From positions 124,001 through 188,000 of the forward strand of contig MU623379.1 in assembly GCA_025201765.1 (NCBI GenBank): 64,000 bases of DNA, given 5' to 3'. The stretch is from Daldinia sp. FL1419. Its lineage: Eukaryota; Ascomycota; Sordariomycetes; Xylariales; Hypoxylaceae. Below the pieces are notes generated by a model. The model was given only the letters and a program-made list of their open reading frames with translations, was not told where the DNA came from and did not search any database. The position numbers and the translations under genes are program-made. Below, piece by piece: positions 24,601-35,630 of the stretch (the first letter of the stretch is position 1; each line of letters starts with the position of its first letter).

Positions 24601-25014
24601 TGATTCTGTGCCAGGAGACGGCTCATGACCTTTCGGTACTCTCCATTAAGAAAGGTGTGAGCATGCCATAGAAAGTGCTCGACATTCTTACCGGCTGCGT
24701 ATTCGAAATCATGGTTGATGACATTCATACAGGCTAGACGAAACCTGGAGCACCGACGGTGTCAATATTCCTCAGTAGCAGTGACACGGAAGGGAACTTC
24801 ATACTCAGCCATTGTCTGCTCAACCTCGTCGAAAGCAGAGGTAGTGTTCGTAGTTCCACGTTCTTTCTTCAAGCTTGATATCTTAGCCATTATGTCGGTA
24901 CGGATCTTCTGGGCATCTCTATTGTGGATGTTAATGGAAAAACGAAAACTGGCGCAAGTGACAAACATAGACATACCCCCAGCTCGCCCTGGCTTTGTCT
25001 CGTGGATTCTCCAT
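21666..25014 (-). CDS. EST1/SMG7-like protein (telomerase-binding or nonsense-mediated decay factor)
   Basis: Four exons join in frame on the minus strand: 24977-25014, 24805-24918, 23867-24744 and 21666-23809, about 1057 residues. The N-terminal part matches the 14-3-3-like/TPR fold of EST1, SMG5, SMG6 and SMG7. Key stretches are VEQTMAEFRLACMNVINHDFEY, then LWHAHTFLNGEYRKVM, LVHLGDLVRYRCQM, YYGLANAIDPDDGSAHHQLAVL and QFLLRFNIRTLVVLLRVL, as in the Est1 DNA/RNA-binding domain. The C-terminal 450 residues are S/P/G-rich and disordered. No PIN nuclease domain is visible, so it is closer to SMG7/Ebs1/Est1 than to SMG6. Family members bind phosphorylated Upf1 or telomerase RNA; which applies here cannot be read from sequence. 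The 60-base intron at 24745-24804 contains an in-frame TGA, so it must be spliced out for a full product. Confidence 0.9.
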
Positions 25015-26639
25015 TGTGGACGAAGACGGCTTAGGATCGTAACGTATATGCGATGTCGAGGGGTAGTATAATAACGCTATTAAGTCACCGTCGCCTTGTG
25101 ACGCGGGGTTTGAATTTGACTGGGAAACTGTTGCGACAGCTCACAGCCGGGAAGCAGGATCACACGAACTCGAACCGGGCATGGGGATGCGGCGGATATC
25201 CATAATTTGAGGCGTGCGACGGGAGGCAACTGAGGCGCGCCTGGGAAGATTGGGTAAAGGTAGCTTTGTCGGAGTACGATATCGGGTACATTTGTGGTTA
25301 GTTGCTGAGAGAAGGGATACCTCGTAAAAGAGATGTCCAGCACTGAGAATTAGACGATTAAATAACTGGTAGAAAATGAGTTAAGAAAAAAAAAACGAAA
25401 ACCGAATACCGTAGGCGCAGACAGAAGCACGGATAAATACTAACGTCTGCGACTAGGAATAAGATTATCTTGTTAGACTAGAGCGTCTATCGGGTTATTT
25501 GGGGGAGACGAGAACCTATGGTAAGGTTAAGGGGAGAGGGCGTGAAGGTGAGGAATGAATGGATGGAGGGTGAGGCGACTGAATGGGCTCATAAAGTTGT
25601 AGTGTAGATCATAAAAAAACGCTGGGTCGAGGGTCGGCGCACGCCAATGATGGTGCTAAAATCTGCGAGCCTGCCCAAGGACCGATGTAGTACAGGAAGG
25701 CAGGGCTACCCAGCAATAAACTGAACCTTAAAGAATATTGCTCAGTCAAACGAAAAAAAGTCAAGGTACGTCCTCAGGTACTTCCAATTGAATAGGTAGG
25801 TCCATACGTCGTAGGTCACTTAGGTATGTACTTCCACAAGCTCGTAGGTATTAGGTACCTAACCTAGGTAGTTACCTACAGTTAGGTTTTACGATAGACC
25901 CCTCATTGCTAACCCCGGATTAGTTTAGGGGTCCCTTTCTGGCACTTTTACAGCTAAGGTACGCTTGCAGCCACCGAGTCTGGGTTCACATGTCGTAAAC
26001 CCTGTCTTTGAGAAGTCCATGCGGTAGATCAGTTAGATCAAATCGTTTTTCGCCTGCTGCATTCAGTCGCTAGCGAATCTCTTTTTTTGAAGTTTGAGTT
26101 TCCCACTTGGCAGTTTATGGAATCAACAAGTTACAGGTCGAGCCCACTGACCGCCTCCGTCAAACGTGGCCTAAGTTATTTCCCATTGTTCACATTCGTC
26201 ACCAACCTTCCATGTAACTTAGACTTTTAAAGATTAGTATTGTGTGCTAATAAGATTCTATGCCCTTGGTTATCGCCGATGTCTCTTTGGCTTTGAGTAC
26301 CTACCTAGGTAACATGCCAATGCGATTGCTATTTTAAATATCATTTTAAACATCATTTTAAACATCATTTATCTACGAGGACCCACGAGTGATAAAGACG
26401 TTATTTTAAACTGTAAAGTTCTCTTTCATGTATAGTACATCGCTTTCAATACCCCACCAAGTTACTTGGATACTTTGGGTACAGACTTATTGACTTCATC
26501 ATCAAGACCGTCGACGACCAAACAAGCGAAACTTCATATTTCAACTGCTACCAAATCCCTTGGACTACTAGCAATTGTCTCTATTAATGTAAATTTGCCC
26601 CAAACTTTCTCATACAAAGTCTACAACGCCAAAAAAAAA
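25015..26639. other. Divergent intergenic region, EST1-like to ZNF511-like
   Basis: About 1.6 kb. I see TAGGTA/TACCTA clusters at 25790-25880 and a three-copy ATTTTAAACATC-type repeat at 26331-26370. An 87-codon minus frame at 25080-25343 lies just upstream of the EST1-like start in a different frame and is probably leader sequence. No gene was recognised. Confidence 0.55.
26331..26370. repeat. Three-copy ATTTTAAACATC repeat
   Basis: Three adjacent copies of a 13-base AT-rich unit (ATTTTAAACATC plus one base, first copy diverged), about 270 bases ahead of the zinc-finger gene. Confidence 0.75.
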
Positions 26640-27468
26640 ATGAAGCGCTCACGCGAGCCTGAAGACGATTTATCGTCCCCAGAATCTGGAGTTAGTTCAG
26701 AGAAGATCTCGAACAGCGCAAGCCCACGAGAAATAGAAAGCCTCCCGCCGACCAAAATCACGGAGCTTGACGACTCCGCCGTCGACGACAACAACGACGA
26801 CGACAATACTTTCATAATGAAGTGCTCTTTACCTCCGCACCGAGACGTACTATCGTTTAGGACTTATACGGAATATGAAGCACATCATAACAGGACGCAT
26901 ACGAACCGATGTGTTGAGTGCGGGAAGAACTTCCCGTCCGAGCACTTACTAAATGTTCATATCGAAGAGTGGCACGATGCCTTTGCAGCCGTGAAGAGAG
27001 ATAAAGGCGAGCACACGGTAAGGACGCCTTTTAAATAACCCTTATTTGGGCTTATGAGACTAATCGTATTTTGGGTAGTATTCTTGTTTTGTGGAGGGTT
27101 GTGATCGAAAGTGTAGAACTCCTCAGAAGAGACGAAGCCATCTCATCGACAAGCACATGTATCCCAAGAATTACTTCTTCGGGGTGACTAAAGACGGTGT
27201 CGACGGAAGACAGTCACTACTAATTGAAAGCGGACATCGTCGACGAAGGTCTTCTACCGCTACTAACGGTAGCGGTCCAAAAACGAATGGACGAAGGCAA
27301 AGTCTACGGCAAGTAGATACGGAAACGTCGAAAACAACCTCTCACCCGGACGAAGTTCCAGATACTGAGATGGAGGATTTAGCTGGTGCTATGTCGGCGC
27401 TACAATTCGTCCCCACAAGCATACGCTTTGGTCACAGGAAAGGAATAGCAGGATTCGCCAAGCGATGA
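26640..27468 (+). CDS. C2H2 zinc finger protein, ZNF511-like
   Basis: Two exons join in frame: 26640-27017 and 27079-27468, about 255 residues, split by a 61-base intron (GTAAGG...TAG). The acidic, serine-rich N-terminus (KRSREPEDDLSS, then DDNNDDDN) is followed by three zinc-binding elements: a degenerate first one (CSLPPH..., FRTYTEYEAHHNRTH), a clear C2H2 finger (CVECGKNFPSEHLLNVHIEEWHD), and a last one after the intron (CFVEGCDRKCRTPQKRRSHLIDKH, then YPKNYFF). The order, including the EWHD.F link between fingers and the KH.YP ending, matches the metazoan ZNF511 family as I remember it. The C-terminus ends with an FGH.KG-like segment. Its role is unknown; it is presumably nuclear. The start is the first in-frame ATG, right after a run of ten A. 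Confidence 0.85.
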
Positions 27469-27771
27469 TGTGACGAAAGCAACGATAAACGAAGACACGA
27501 AAGCACAATTTTATGAGCATGAGCCCAACAACGTCATCATTATTGGTAGCAACATTACGTTGGAATGATGTTCTAGCCCCATTGCAATGCCTTCTGAATA
27601 ACTTTGATTTTCATACCATTATCTCTCCTGGAAGCTCGTAATATCATGCAGTAAAGCGGATTGTCCGTACGCCAATAGGTATAGTGATGCCGGAAACCAG
27701 TAATGTAGAATGAACCCTAACGCCGTTATGCTACAAAATCCAAACCAATGTGTGAATGCAAAGGCCATGAC
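27469..27771. other. Convergent 3' spacer, ZNF511-like to BUD31
   Basis: About 300 bases between two converging stop codons. It probably contains both polyadenylation regions. No other feature was seen. Confidence 0.55.
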
Positions 27772-28283
27772 TTAATCGCTTGAAGCGCACCCTCTGCAGC
27801 CGCAGCTAACGCATTGTACGTCCTGCTCGTCCTTTAATTGGGCCTTGGGTACTCGACAGACGCAGGTCGACTGGAAGTTCGTCTCCTTGGTTTGTATGCA
27901 ACGAAGACAGCATAACTATTGTAAGTCCTACAGTTAGCATAAAATCTTATAAATCTAGAATTTAGTATTCATACCTTCTCGTAGCCCTGCTTCTTCCACT
28001 TGGCAATAAGCATAGCGTCAGCGTACCCATTCTTGAGTAGCCAGTCATACAACTGCTTGCTAATAGCCTCCTTCTCGTAGTAGAGTTCATATACATATCG
28101 ACTCCGCTGATGGGAAATCTGGAAAATGGGCCATTGCGCCTGGTGCTTGGGTATGTTGTTTGTCGGTGTGTTTTGCGCGTCTTTCATCTTGATGTTGAAG
28201 ATTTCGAGGTCATCGCGGATGTCGTCGAAACCGGCTGGTGGCTTCTTGGATCGTGACGAGCCGAGGGACCTGACTGGTGGCAT
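27772..28283 (-). CDS. BUD31: BUD31 / G10 splicing factor
   Basis: Two exons join in frame on the minus strand: 27975-28283 and 27772-27915, about 150 residues, normal for the family. The N-terminus (MPPVRSLGSSRSKKPPAGFDDI) and the core (WPIFQISHQRSRYVYELYY, then GYADAMLIAKWKKQGYEKLCCLRC) are diagnostic. The C-terminus carries the zinc-binding cysteines (CCLRC, CVCRVPK, CVSCGCRGC). BUD31 is a component of the activated spliceosome (Prp19-associated) and helps hold the U6 region of the catalytic core. The intron falls exactly before the first cysteine cluster. It shares a 426-base divergent promoter with the complex I subunit gene. Confidence 0.97.
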
Positions 28284-28709
28284 TTTATAAGATATATTAG
28301 ACAAGAATCGGCGAAATTTAGGCCGCGACTGTAAACTGGTTATCCAAAGCTCGGCTCGAGGAGAGTAAACGGTTTATAGAGAGGTAGTGGGGCAAGGCTG
28401 AGAATTATAGGAACGAAGCCTTCTTAAAATGATGTTGACATCGAAAACGGTACCTGACGCCACGCGACTTATGCAGGATGACTAAGAAGAAGATCAATCA
28501 GGTCTAGTCTGTCAGTCTGTTCGGCTAGACAAGTACCCAAGTACCCTTCACCTGCCTGCCTCAATTAGTTTAAATGTGGCTTGTGTGGTTAATGCAGCCC
28601 AATTCCCCCATGGCTGAGTTCCACCCACTTTCAGGCCGCTTGAGACAATTGGAAGCTAAGAAGTTCGAATGAACCTCAACGCTACGTCAAGGAGCATATC
28701 TCACCTATC
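28284..28709. promoter_or_regulatory. Compact divergent promoter, BUD31 / complex I subunit
   Basis: 426 bases between start codons on opposite strands must hold both promoters. I see no clear TATA element on either side. Confidence 0.5.
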
Positions 28710-29407
28710 ATGGCGGTGACACCTACACAATTCGCGCGAACGACGCGGACGTGTTAGTATATACCCTCTGGTCCTATTTCCGCTTGCTAATATCGTCTAC
28801 AGCGGCCAATTGGAGCGACGCAAAACGACGAGTCCTGGCGGCTTATCGGGAATGGATACGAGCGGTACGGTTCTCCCCGGAGTGAATACTTTCGTACCTA
28901 TCTACGGCCGGGATAAAGTGCAGCGTGCTTTGTTTGCGATTGTGGAAACTTATACAAGTTGCTCTCTAGGCTCCTGAAATCCAGACGATGTATTCGGTCC
29001 CCTTCCCAGTCTCCGTCATCCGCACACGAATGCGACAAGAGTTCGAGCGCCACAGGTTCGTCAACAAGCTACCGGTAATCGATGTGCTCCTTATGCAGAA
29101 CAACGCAGAATATCAGGTTAGTCAATAGACGACACAATATAATATCTACGAATATCGTGCATGCTAGATATAAAACGAGAGACGCAACAAATACATATCG
29201 GGAGCTTTACTAATACGTGTATGACAGGAAACCATGAACTTCTGGAAGCAGACTACGCACGTAATGTCTTATTTCAATACCGAGCATTTCCGGGGAGAGA
29301 ACAGATTACCGAATAGCTTCATGCAGGGGTTTTTAGAGGCAAGTCTCTATCATGATACTCCTGGTACGGAAGTTTCCCTGCTAACAGAGTCTCAGGGTCG
29401 CAACTAG
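28710..29407 (+). CDS. NADH:ubiquinone oxidoreductase LYR subunit (NDUFA6/B14, fungal 14.8 kDa)
   Basis: Five exons join in frame: 28710-28752, 28803-28864, 28970-29116, 29228-29338 and 29396-29407, about 124 residues, the size of the fungal 14.8-kDa complex I subunit. The product reads MAVTPTQFARTTRTSANW, then RRVLAAYREWIRAAPEIQ, where AYR is the LYR-type motif that binds mitochondrial acyl carrier protein. It continues with RMRQEFERHRFVNKL and FWKQTTHVMSYF, and ends with GFLEGRN. The last intron begins with GC instead of GT (GCAAGT...CTCAG). This donor is required to give the conserved GFLEGRN ending, and the final exon is only 12 bases. The protein sits in the matrix arm of complex I. Without the exon structure the gene is easily missed, since no single open frame covers it. 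Confidence 0.95.
29339..29395 (+). other. GC-AG intron in the complex I subunit gene
   Basis: The donor is GAG|GCAAGT and the acceptor CTCAG|GGT. A CTAAC branch-like sequence lies about 14 bases before the acceptor. The other introns of this gene are GT-AG. Confidence 0.85.
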
Positions 29408-29538
29408 ATATGGGTATCGTCCCGCTGTATTGTACATAGCAAGACCCGAAGTCAAATCCTAAGCCTGAGAAAGTTGTTTATCTATCATACTCCGAACGCC
29501 GCAAATGGTTTATCCTCCATAATGTGCCAAAGACATTT

Positions 29539-30237
29539 TCAACTAGCCTGTGTTACCTGTCGCCTCCTCTCCGCTTCTTCTTGTCTCTTACGTGCCTGCT
29601 CCGGGTTTGCTTCGAATTTTTCTCGCTCCGTCCAAAATTCATCCGCAACGATATCACAAAGGTCTTCTAAGTCCTGGAGCCCCTTGGCCAAGGCAGCGGC
29701 AGCAGTCGTCGTGTCTGCAAGCAGTTAGCACCGGACGGGTTAGAATCAGGTTGAATGGACATGTTTTACCATATGTTTGGATTCTTAGGTTCATCTTGTC
29801 CTCGGAAGGATGAGGAATAGCGTACGCGCAGAACTCGACGTCCGGGCTGTGATCGTACTTAGTTACCTTGTCCCTGACAGAAATTTCAACTTCAAACGTA
29901 CTTCTTCATGATAATATATCGCAGGGCATTTCCAAGCGTGTGGCCCTCCTTCAGGAACTCGAAAGAAGCCGCCGTTTCGGACGATCCAGGTAGCTGTATC
30001 CGACGCCGCATTAGTGACTTATTTTCCTCAGATAGTGATGGCATAATTCAAACGCACAATTCTAACTCGCTGAGGCTCCTCCTCTTCTTCCTCAGGTTCT
30101 TCTTCAGCTTCTGATCCATCCTCCTGCATAGCATCTCCATCTTCCTCTTCTATAGGCTGCGCCGAGGTAGGAGCGTCGTTCATAGAGGTATCTACCTCCT
30201 CAGGTGAATCGTCGTGGGGTTTCGTTCTTCCAGGCAT
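29539..30237 (-). CDS. RPC19: RNA polymerase I and III shared subunit RPAC2 (Rpc19/AC19)
   Basis: Four exons join in frame on the minus strand: 30058-30237, 29902-29993, 29770-29846 and 29539-29714, about 174 residues. A very acidic N-terminus (EEEDGDAMQEDGSEAEEEPEEEEEE) is typical of fungal Rpc19. It is followed by the alpha-like dimerisation fold: LPGSSETAASFEFLKEG, then HTLGNALRYIIMKNPDV, FCAYAIPHPSEDKMNLRIQT, and a helical C-terminus. Rpc19 pairs with Rpc40 as the assembly platform of RNA polymerases I and III, in the role of the bacterial alpha subunit. The first intron uses a GTGCGT donor. Its stop codon is 131 bases from that of the converging complex I gene, so the 3' transcript ends may overlap. 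Confidence 0.96.
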
Positions 30238-32958
30238 GATGCGCAATGTTGTGCAGTGTGATACCGACAGAAGTTGATATTTTACTCGGGAGGCGCAAAC
30301 AGCAAATGACTTGTAACGACTTAGACGTAACTTTACTGGTGAAAGTGTAGCGCTCAAGAATTTTGGTGGGGTCCGGTACTGGTCAAGCTCTAACGATAAA
30401 ATTTAAGGTTAGCTACCGCGGCGCGAAATTTGATTGGCCAACCGTAAACAGTTAGGTCCGATGATTTTCCGAGTAAGACCTTCTTAAGAGCCATGCTCAC
30501 TTAGGTACATCCTTCATCAAGGACCACTCCAGTTACAAGACTAGGTGCCTAACACTACTGAATCCGCCTAAACCTGTGCTTCCCTTCGCAGCGGGAGGGA
30601 ATAGATTAATCACCAACCATTATCATTAATATCTCCCAACTAACCCTTAAAATGGGTAACACAAGTTATACTAGTTGCTAATTCCCGCTTGACGCTAGAG
30701 GTCCGTCCCCCCGTAAATAGCCTCGAACGATGATACTTCTGCGTGAACACAGAAACCCGGACACTCTGTACCTAGTAGCTCTATACGCTGCGCTGGTCAT
30801 CTCTCTATTGATCAATCATCTTTCCCCATGGACGATCTAAAGTGTCTAGCATGGTCTCTTATACATAGACAGACTTGTAGGATTCGAGAGCTAGACGGAC
30901 ATGATATCCATCCGAATCATGGCTAAAGAAGAAAATAAATAATTGACGTAGATCACAGTGACCCGGTCTGAGAAAACACACCAGGTCGCAGCTCGTTCAG
31001 CCAAAATCAACGAGTAATGTATTAGCAACAACAATATCGGCCGTATCCTCTGGACGGGTACCACAGAAGTAACCATTAAAGCAGGTTTTGGCCGTAAGAG
31101 CACAAGTAGGCAGTTTGGAATAGAAGATAACTATTTCCAATAAGATCAAAATATCCTCGAAGGCCGAAGCACATGCCGTATTGTTTTGAGGCTTCTCGCC
31201 GTCATTCTCTACATACATACCAAAAACTCACAAAGTCTTGAGTATCATCTTCAGTTATTGGATTAACATCCTAGGAAGATAGTTATTGGAACCCCATATC
31301 TATCTGATGGAGGATAATATTATGTAATTCATTAATTTAGGATCCCAAGGCTTCTTGTACAGGGATGTTTTCCATAACGCGAGGTGCTTAGCCACGGTTA
31401 ACCGTAGGCCCCTAATACCTAGGCCTTAGGGAAATAGCATATCATATTTCAAATAATGAAGGAAACACTCATTTAACCTTATATCAGTCAATGGAATCCG
31501 AATATGTGTCCCAGGTGGTTGCAATTACTAAGCTCCAAGTTCTTGTATTAAAAAATCCCACTCTTAAACCATACATCTTGCCAAGCATGTTCACATCTAC
31601 AATTTAGTGGGGCTACGAGGATCCACCTCGACCCGACGGTCTGGGTATGTATGGTTCTTAAAGCTTATCTTAAAACAGGCAAGATGCACATAACTATCTC
31701 TTCTTTACGTTATGTATTAAATAAATAGTGAGGTTCATAGATCCGAAGATACTTAGGATTTGAGTGAAGATGGGTTTAGGAAAGTGGCCAGACCAAAATC
31801 AGAGGGATGAGCGACGCAATGGGAGAATTTCAGAAACGAATACTTCTCCATAGGTAAGATGGTTTTCAAATATAGAAACTTGATAAATGACAAGTGTTGC
31901 GTAATCAATAGGTTTACATATATAAAATAGAGTTGAAATATAGACCGGAAATAAGAGGCCGATACCATCATCTCTAATAAACCACTACTAATTAGCTAAT
32001 TCCCGATTGAGCTATATTTACGAAACTCTAAACGATCATCTTATCGGCGCTACTAGAGCGGGTTCGACAGCACAGAGCTTTATACTAGGAACTACACTAT
32101 GTAGATCCTCCCGAACACTCGAGCCCTCTTATCCCCGCATAACTTTCTCCGAATTCTAACTATGCATTGACTACCTAACCTAGCAGCCTAGGTAGCCAGA
32201 CGATCGGCCGGTTCAGGAACTGATCGAAGCAGATAGTTATCCTTAAGCGCAGGCCTCAGGGATACCTTATTTTATTCAGCCAATTCTCTTCTTGACTTAA
32301 GAAACACTTCGCATGGGTTGAATTCCCGTGGTGGTAGCGAACCATAACATATATTGGCGCTGACAATTCTGATTGGCCGCAACGATGCCGGATATCCACT
32401 TCCCCGTGCTTATAAGCGCCCACGAAGGTCTAAATTTGGGGTCTCCCTCGTGGACTCTGGGCCAATCTACGATGGCCCAACTTAAGCCATGCCTCTTAGA
32501 CACCCTAACTTCAAGTTAATCACACGCGCCTAGCGTGTGCGTGGGCGCATCGCCTTCCACGATTAATTTCGCGGACCGGACTAGATATGTATGAAGGTAT
32601 CACTCGGAATACTATCCTTAGCACCTACGCATGCCACAAGCGCCTTGGGGTCCACGAGACCAGGTCTAGACAGGATGGCTTCGTCGATTATAGTCGAATA
32701 GCTGAAGGCATATATTCATTTATATTTGTCGCATTTCGCTCTCTTCTTAAAGTTTGTGGAATTGTCTCTTTCTGACATCTCCTTGCAGTTGCTTGTCTCC
32801 GGACTATCCATTTCCTTTCTTGGTCGCTTTTTTCCTTTCCTCTATCTCGTTTCGCTTCGTTCGGCCATATTTCTTATTTTACAAGTCAGCATTCTGGGAA
32901 GGCTGATAACGGTTAATCACTTAGCTTTTCTCGTTTTCTCTATTTTCTATCTATCACC
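30238..32958. other. 2.7-kb non-coding region, RPAC2 to membrane protein
   Basis: The stretch is AT-rich with no convincing gene. Two overlapping minus-strand frames (30891-31103 and 30997-31218, about 70 codons each) have a partly protein-like composition but no recognised domain. CT-rich leader sequence appears from about 32740 onward, ahead of the next gene. Confidence 0.5.
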
Positions 32959-33695
32959 ATGTCTTCCGACAATAAAGGCCATCTTCCTACGTCTTACTCG
33001 GACGTGGATCCTCAAGATCACCAGTACCAAAGTAATTTGAAGAAGCTTCGTCTGGTTGATGGTGCTCGTATCGGCCTCACTGGACTCGCCCTCCTCTGCG
33101 GTGTAACGATCCTCGGAACCGCTGCCGATACCCTGGCTGTATATAATGCAACTCATCTCTCAAGCGATTTTCACTTACCGTTATGGCCTGATCAATTCGA
33201 TCTCCGACCCACGGTAGCCCTCGTTGTTGGCAGCACCATTGTTGTCATTGCCAACATTGTATCTCTACTATGTAGCAAAACGATGGTGGTAAGTACGCTT
33301 ATAATTAATCGTCTTCCCGCGAGATTGGGTTCGTGCTGATAATCCTTCAGCTTCGTAACCGGGCCTCGGTTCATACACCTCTTACTTTTGCCGCGCCCTT
33401 CGTTGGCTTTACAGCTGTTATGATTAGCATGATTTTCTTCTACGCTGTAAATACATCGGCCACATATGACACGCTACAAAGCTGGAGTTGCCAGTGGGGA
33501 TTTGCGAGCATGGGTGCGAAGCCACACTTTGGAACTCTATGCAACGAAAGCCGGGCAGCTCTGTACCTGTCTGTAATATTAGTTCCCGTCGAGTTGATTG
33601 TCTTTACTGTCGCTGGTTATCAGTCGATGTTGGAGAGGAAGGCGCTTGGTTTCATCCCGTCCCACAAGACCGGCAGCCCCGTACCGTCAGCGTGA
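32959..33695 (+). CDS. Small four-pass membrane protein of unknown function
   Basis: Two exons join in frame: 32959-33288 and 33351-33695, 224 residues. A hydrophilic N-terminus (1 to about 35) precedes four predicted membrane segments: about 37-60 (GLTGLALLCGVTILGTAAD), 84-106 (ALVVGSTIVVIANIVSLLC), 120-143 (PLTFAAPFVGFTAVMISMIF) and 180-200 (LYLSVILVPVELIVFTVAGY). The loop between segments 3 and 4 carries a pair of cysteines (QSWSCQW and GTLCNES). Even numbers of segments and a polar C-tail suggest that both ends face the cytosol. It is reminiscent of fungal MARVEL-like four-pass proteins, but no motif proves this. The intron (GTAAGT...TTCAG) and a CT-rich leader support a real gene. Confidence 0.82.
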
Positions 33696-35630
33696 GACAT
33701 TATTGGGCGAGGAGCGAACATAACCGGCTTTCAACCTGCACGCAACCGCGGGCTAATGTACTGCAATATGGCGACGATCCCTGCATAGTTGTCGGAGCCC
33801 GGTCTTGACGATAGATAAGGCGCGAAAAGTAGAGGGCTTACGAAACGACCAGTGCAGGAGAGCTATGGTGGTAATCTGTATAACAGCTGTAATAGGCCGT
33901 CCCTAGGAAGTGGCGATATAATAAACATTATCTGGAACCATGCTGCGGGTTGACGTTCTAGGTCATTTTGTTCTATATAATGAAGATGAACTGATTGGTG
34001 CGATGTTCTCGGAACTCGGTAGGCCACAATAGCAATTAACGATTAATTGGGATTTGGCCGCTGCCACTTAACTAAGGTGACAAAAAAGGGTCTCGGATAT
34101 GCATGCGATATATTAATACGGTCATCATGTGGGCGGAAAGCTGCGGCTCTGGCTCCGCAACGTGTTTGTTTGCGATAAGACTCCAACTCTAAATGATCCA
34201 GCCATGAGTTATATAGATAGGTAGACGTCGTTATCCTAATATAATGGCGAGAATTAGTGATACTGAACGAGGGGTGAGGGGGGGTGTTCCGTGGGGTTCC
34301 AAGTTATGGATCACATTGATCTCCAAACTTCCACCACAGAGTTTTCTCGCCCGACAGGACAACAGGATGCAATGTCGGTTTCCTAATTGTTATCATGAAT
34401 GGATAACTGGATGCAGGCGGCCAGAACGGGTGGTAGGGTTGCACGAAAATGCCGTACGCCCATTGGCGTCGATTGTAGCCCTCCACGTCCTACCTAGATC
34501 CAGTCCGTCGTGTGCACCATGCTACGATGGTCTGATAAGGGATTGAACCAACTTTTCGAGAATATCAAGTGGGTGGAAGTTCTCTTGGAGAGGTTTTAGG
34601 ATGTGAGAAGTAAGGTGGGAATACGAAGAATTGAATAATCATTGAATAACCTATCTAGAGAAGGTGGGTGGATACTTAGATAGGTACTTACTAAAGGGGT
34701 AGGTACCTACAGTACCTATGTACTAACCTAAGGTTAAGGTAACTATTAAAAAGTACAAGAACCTGTGTATATTGGAAATCTAAACCACCACGACCTAACG
34801 GCCCGGTATCGATGATGTACCTACACAAAAATACTTACCTACCCATTAATAAGGTAAAATATTAGGTTAGATGTAGGTAAGCAATGTTGGTGGAAAGTAG
34901 GTGTAAAGTTAGGAGGGAGGTGCCACTGATATGACCACTCTTTGGTACCTGCCTCATGCATACTGACGACAGCCTGCCTTCCGTCTGCTTTCCTCCTGCT
35001 TTTAGGTAACCTTCTTCTAAGTAATCTTCCAAATATTCCACACACTACATAGTAGGTCTCTGCAAACGACCTCCGTTAGTCTCCATTGGGTTATTTTCAT
35101 GTTGCTTCTCTTTTCACTCGCCAATACTCCGTCGGAGTTCCAAAGTTTTTATGTGCCACTGGACCTTTAATTCGGCCGAATCAACTTTGAACGAATCAAA
35201 ATAATCTCAACTCTTTTAAGGTATCTTCCCACACCAACTCACTCCAATTCACGATAAAAATAGGTGTTAGGCTAGCTTTAAAGTCACCCACCTCAATTCC
35301 TTTTTTATCATACTATATTGTAATACTCCACGCTTACGGCCTCCTTACGAAGGGGGAAAGATAAGGCCTAGATCGGTATCCCCTTCCCCCAAACAGGGAG
35401 AGTTATCCCCACGTCTTGTATAGCTCAGTGCCCAATACGAATATCACATGCGCTAGGTCAATGCAAGACAATCTGCCCTACAAGCTGACAGGACACTATC
35501 CCAACTAGGGGGGTCCCATATTCACCTATAAGCCTATAAGGAACCACGCTTGGCAGTACGCAAGACAAGATCTGACAAGATTCGACAAGGCTTTTTACAC
35601 ACTATTGAATACTACAACACTTGTACAACA
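33696..35630. other. 1.9-kb non-coding region ahead of the MIF-like gene
   Basis: No gene was recognised. It contains TAGGTACCTA clusters at 34670-34740 and AT-rich sequence. A 100-codon plus frame at 34244-34546 has no known domain. The last 300 bases lead into the next gene. Confidence 0.5.

Noticed and set aside
24745..24804. In-frame TGA in the EST1-like gene, suggesting a pseudogene
   Set aside because: A GTATGA...CCAG intron of 60 bases removes it and joins VEQTMAE to FRLACMNV, which fits the family.
26466..26639. 58-codon upstream extension of the ZNF511-like protein
   Set aside because: It begins with TTG and has no ATG, and the sequence is not conserved-looking; the ATG at 26640 is the first.
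35421..35440. TAGCTCAGT resembling a tRNA D-arm
   Set aside because: No matching anticodon or T arms follow within tRNA distance.
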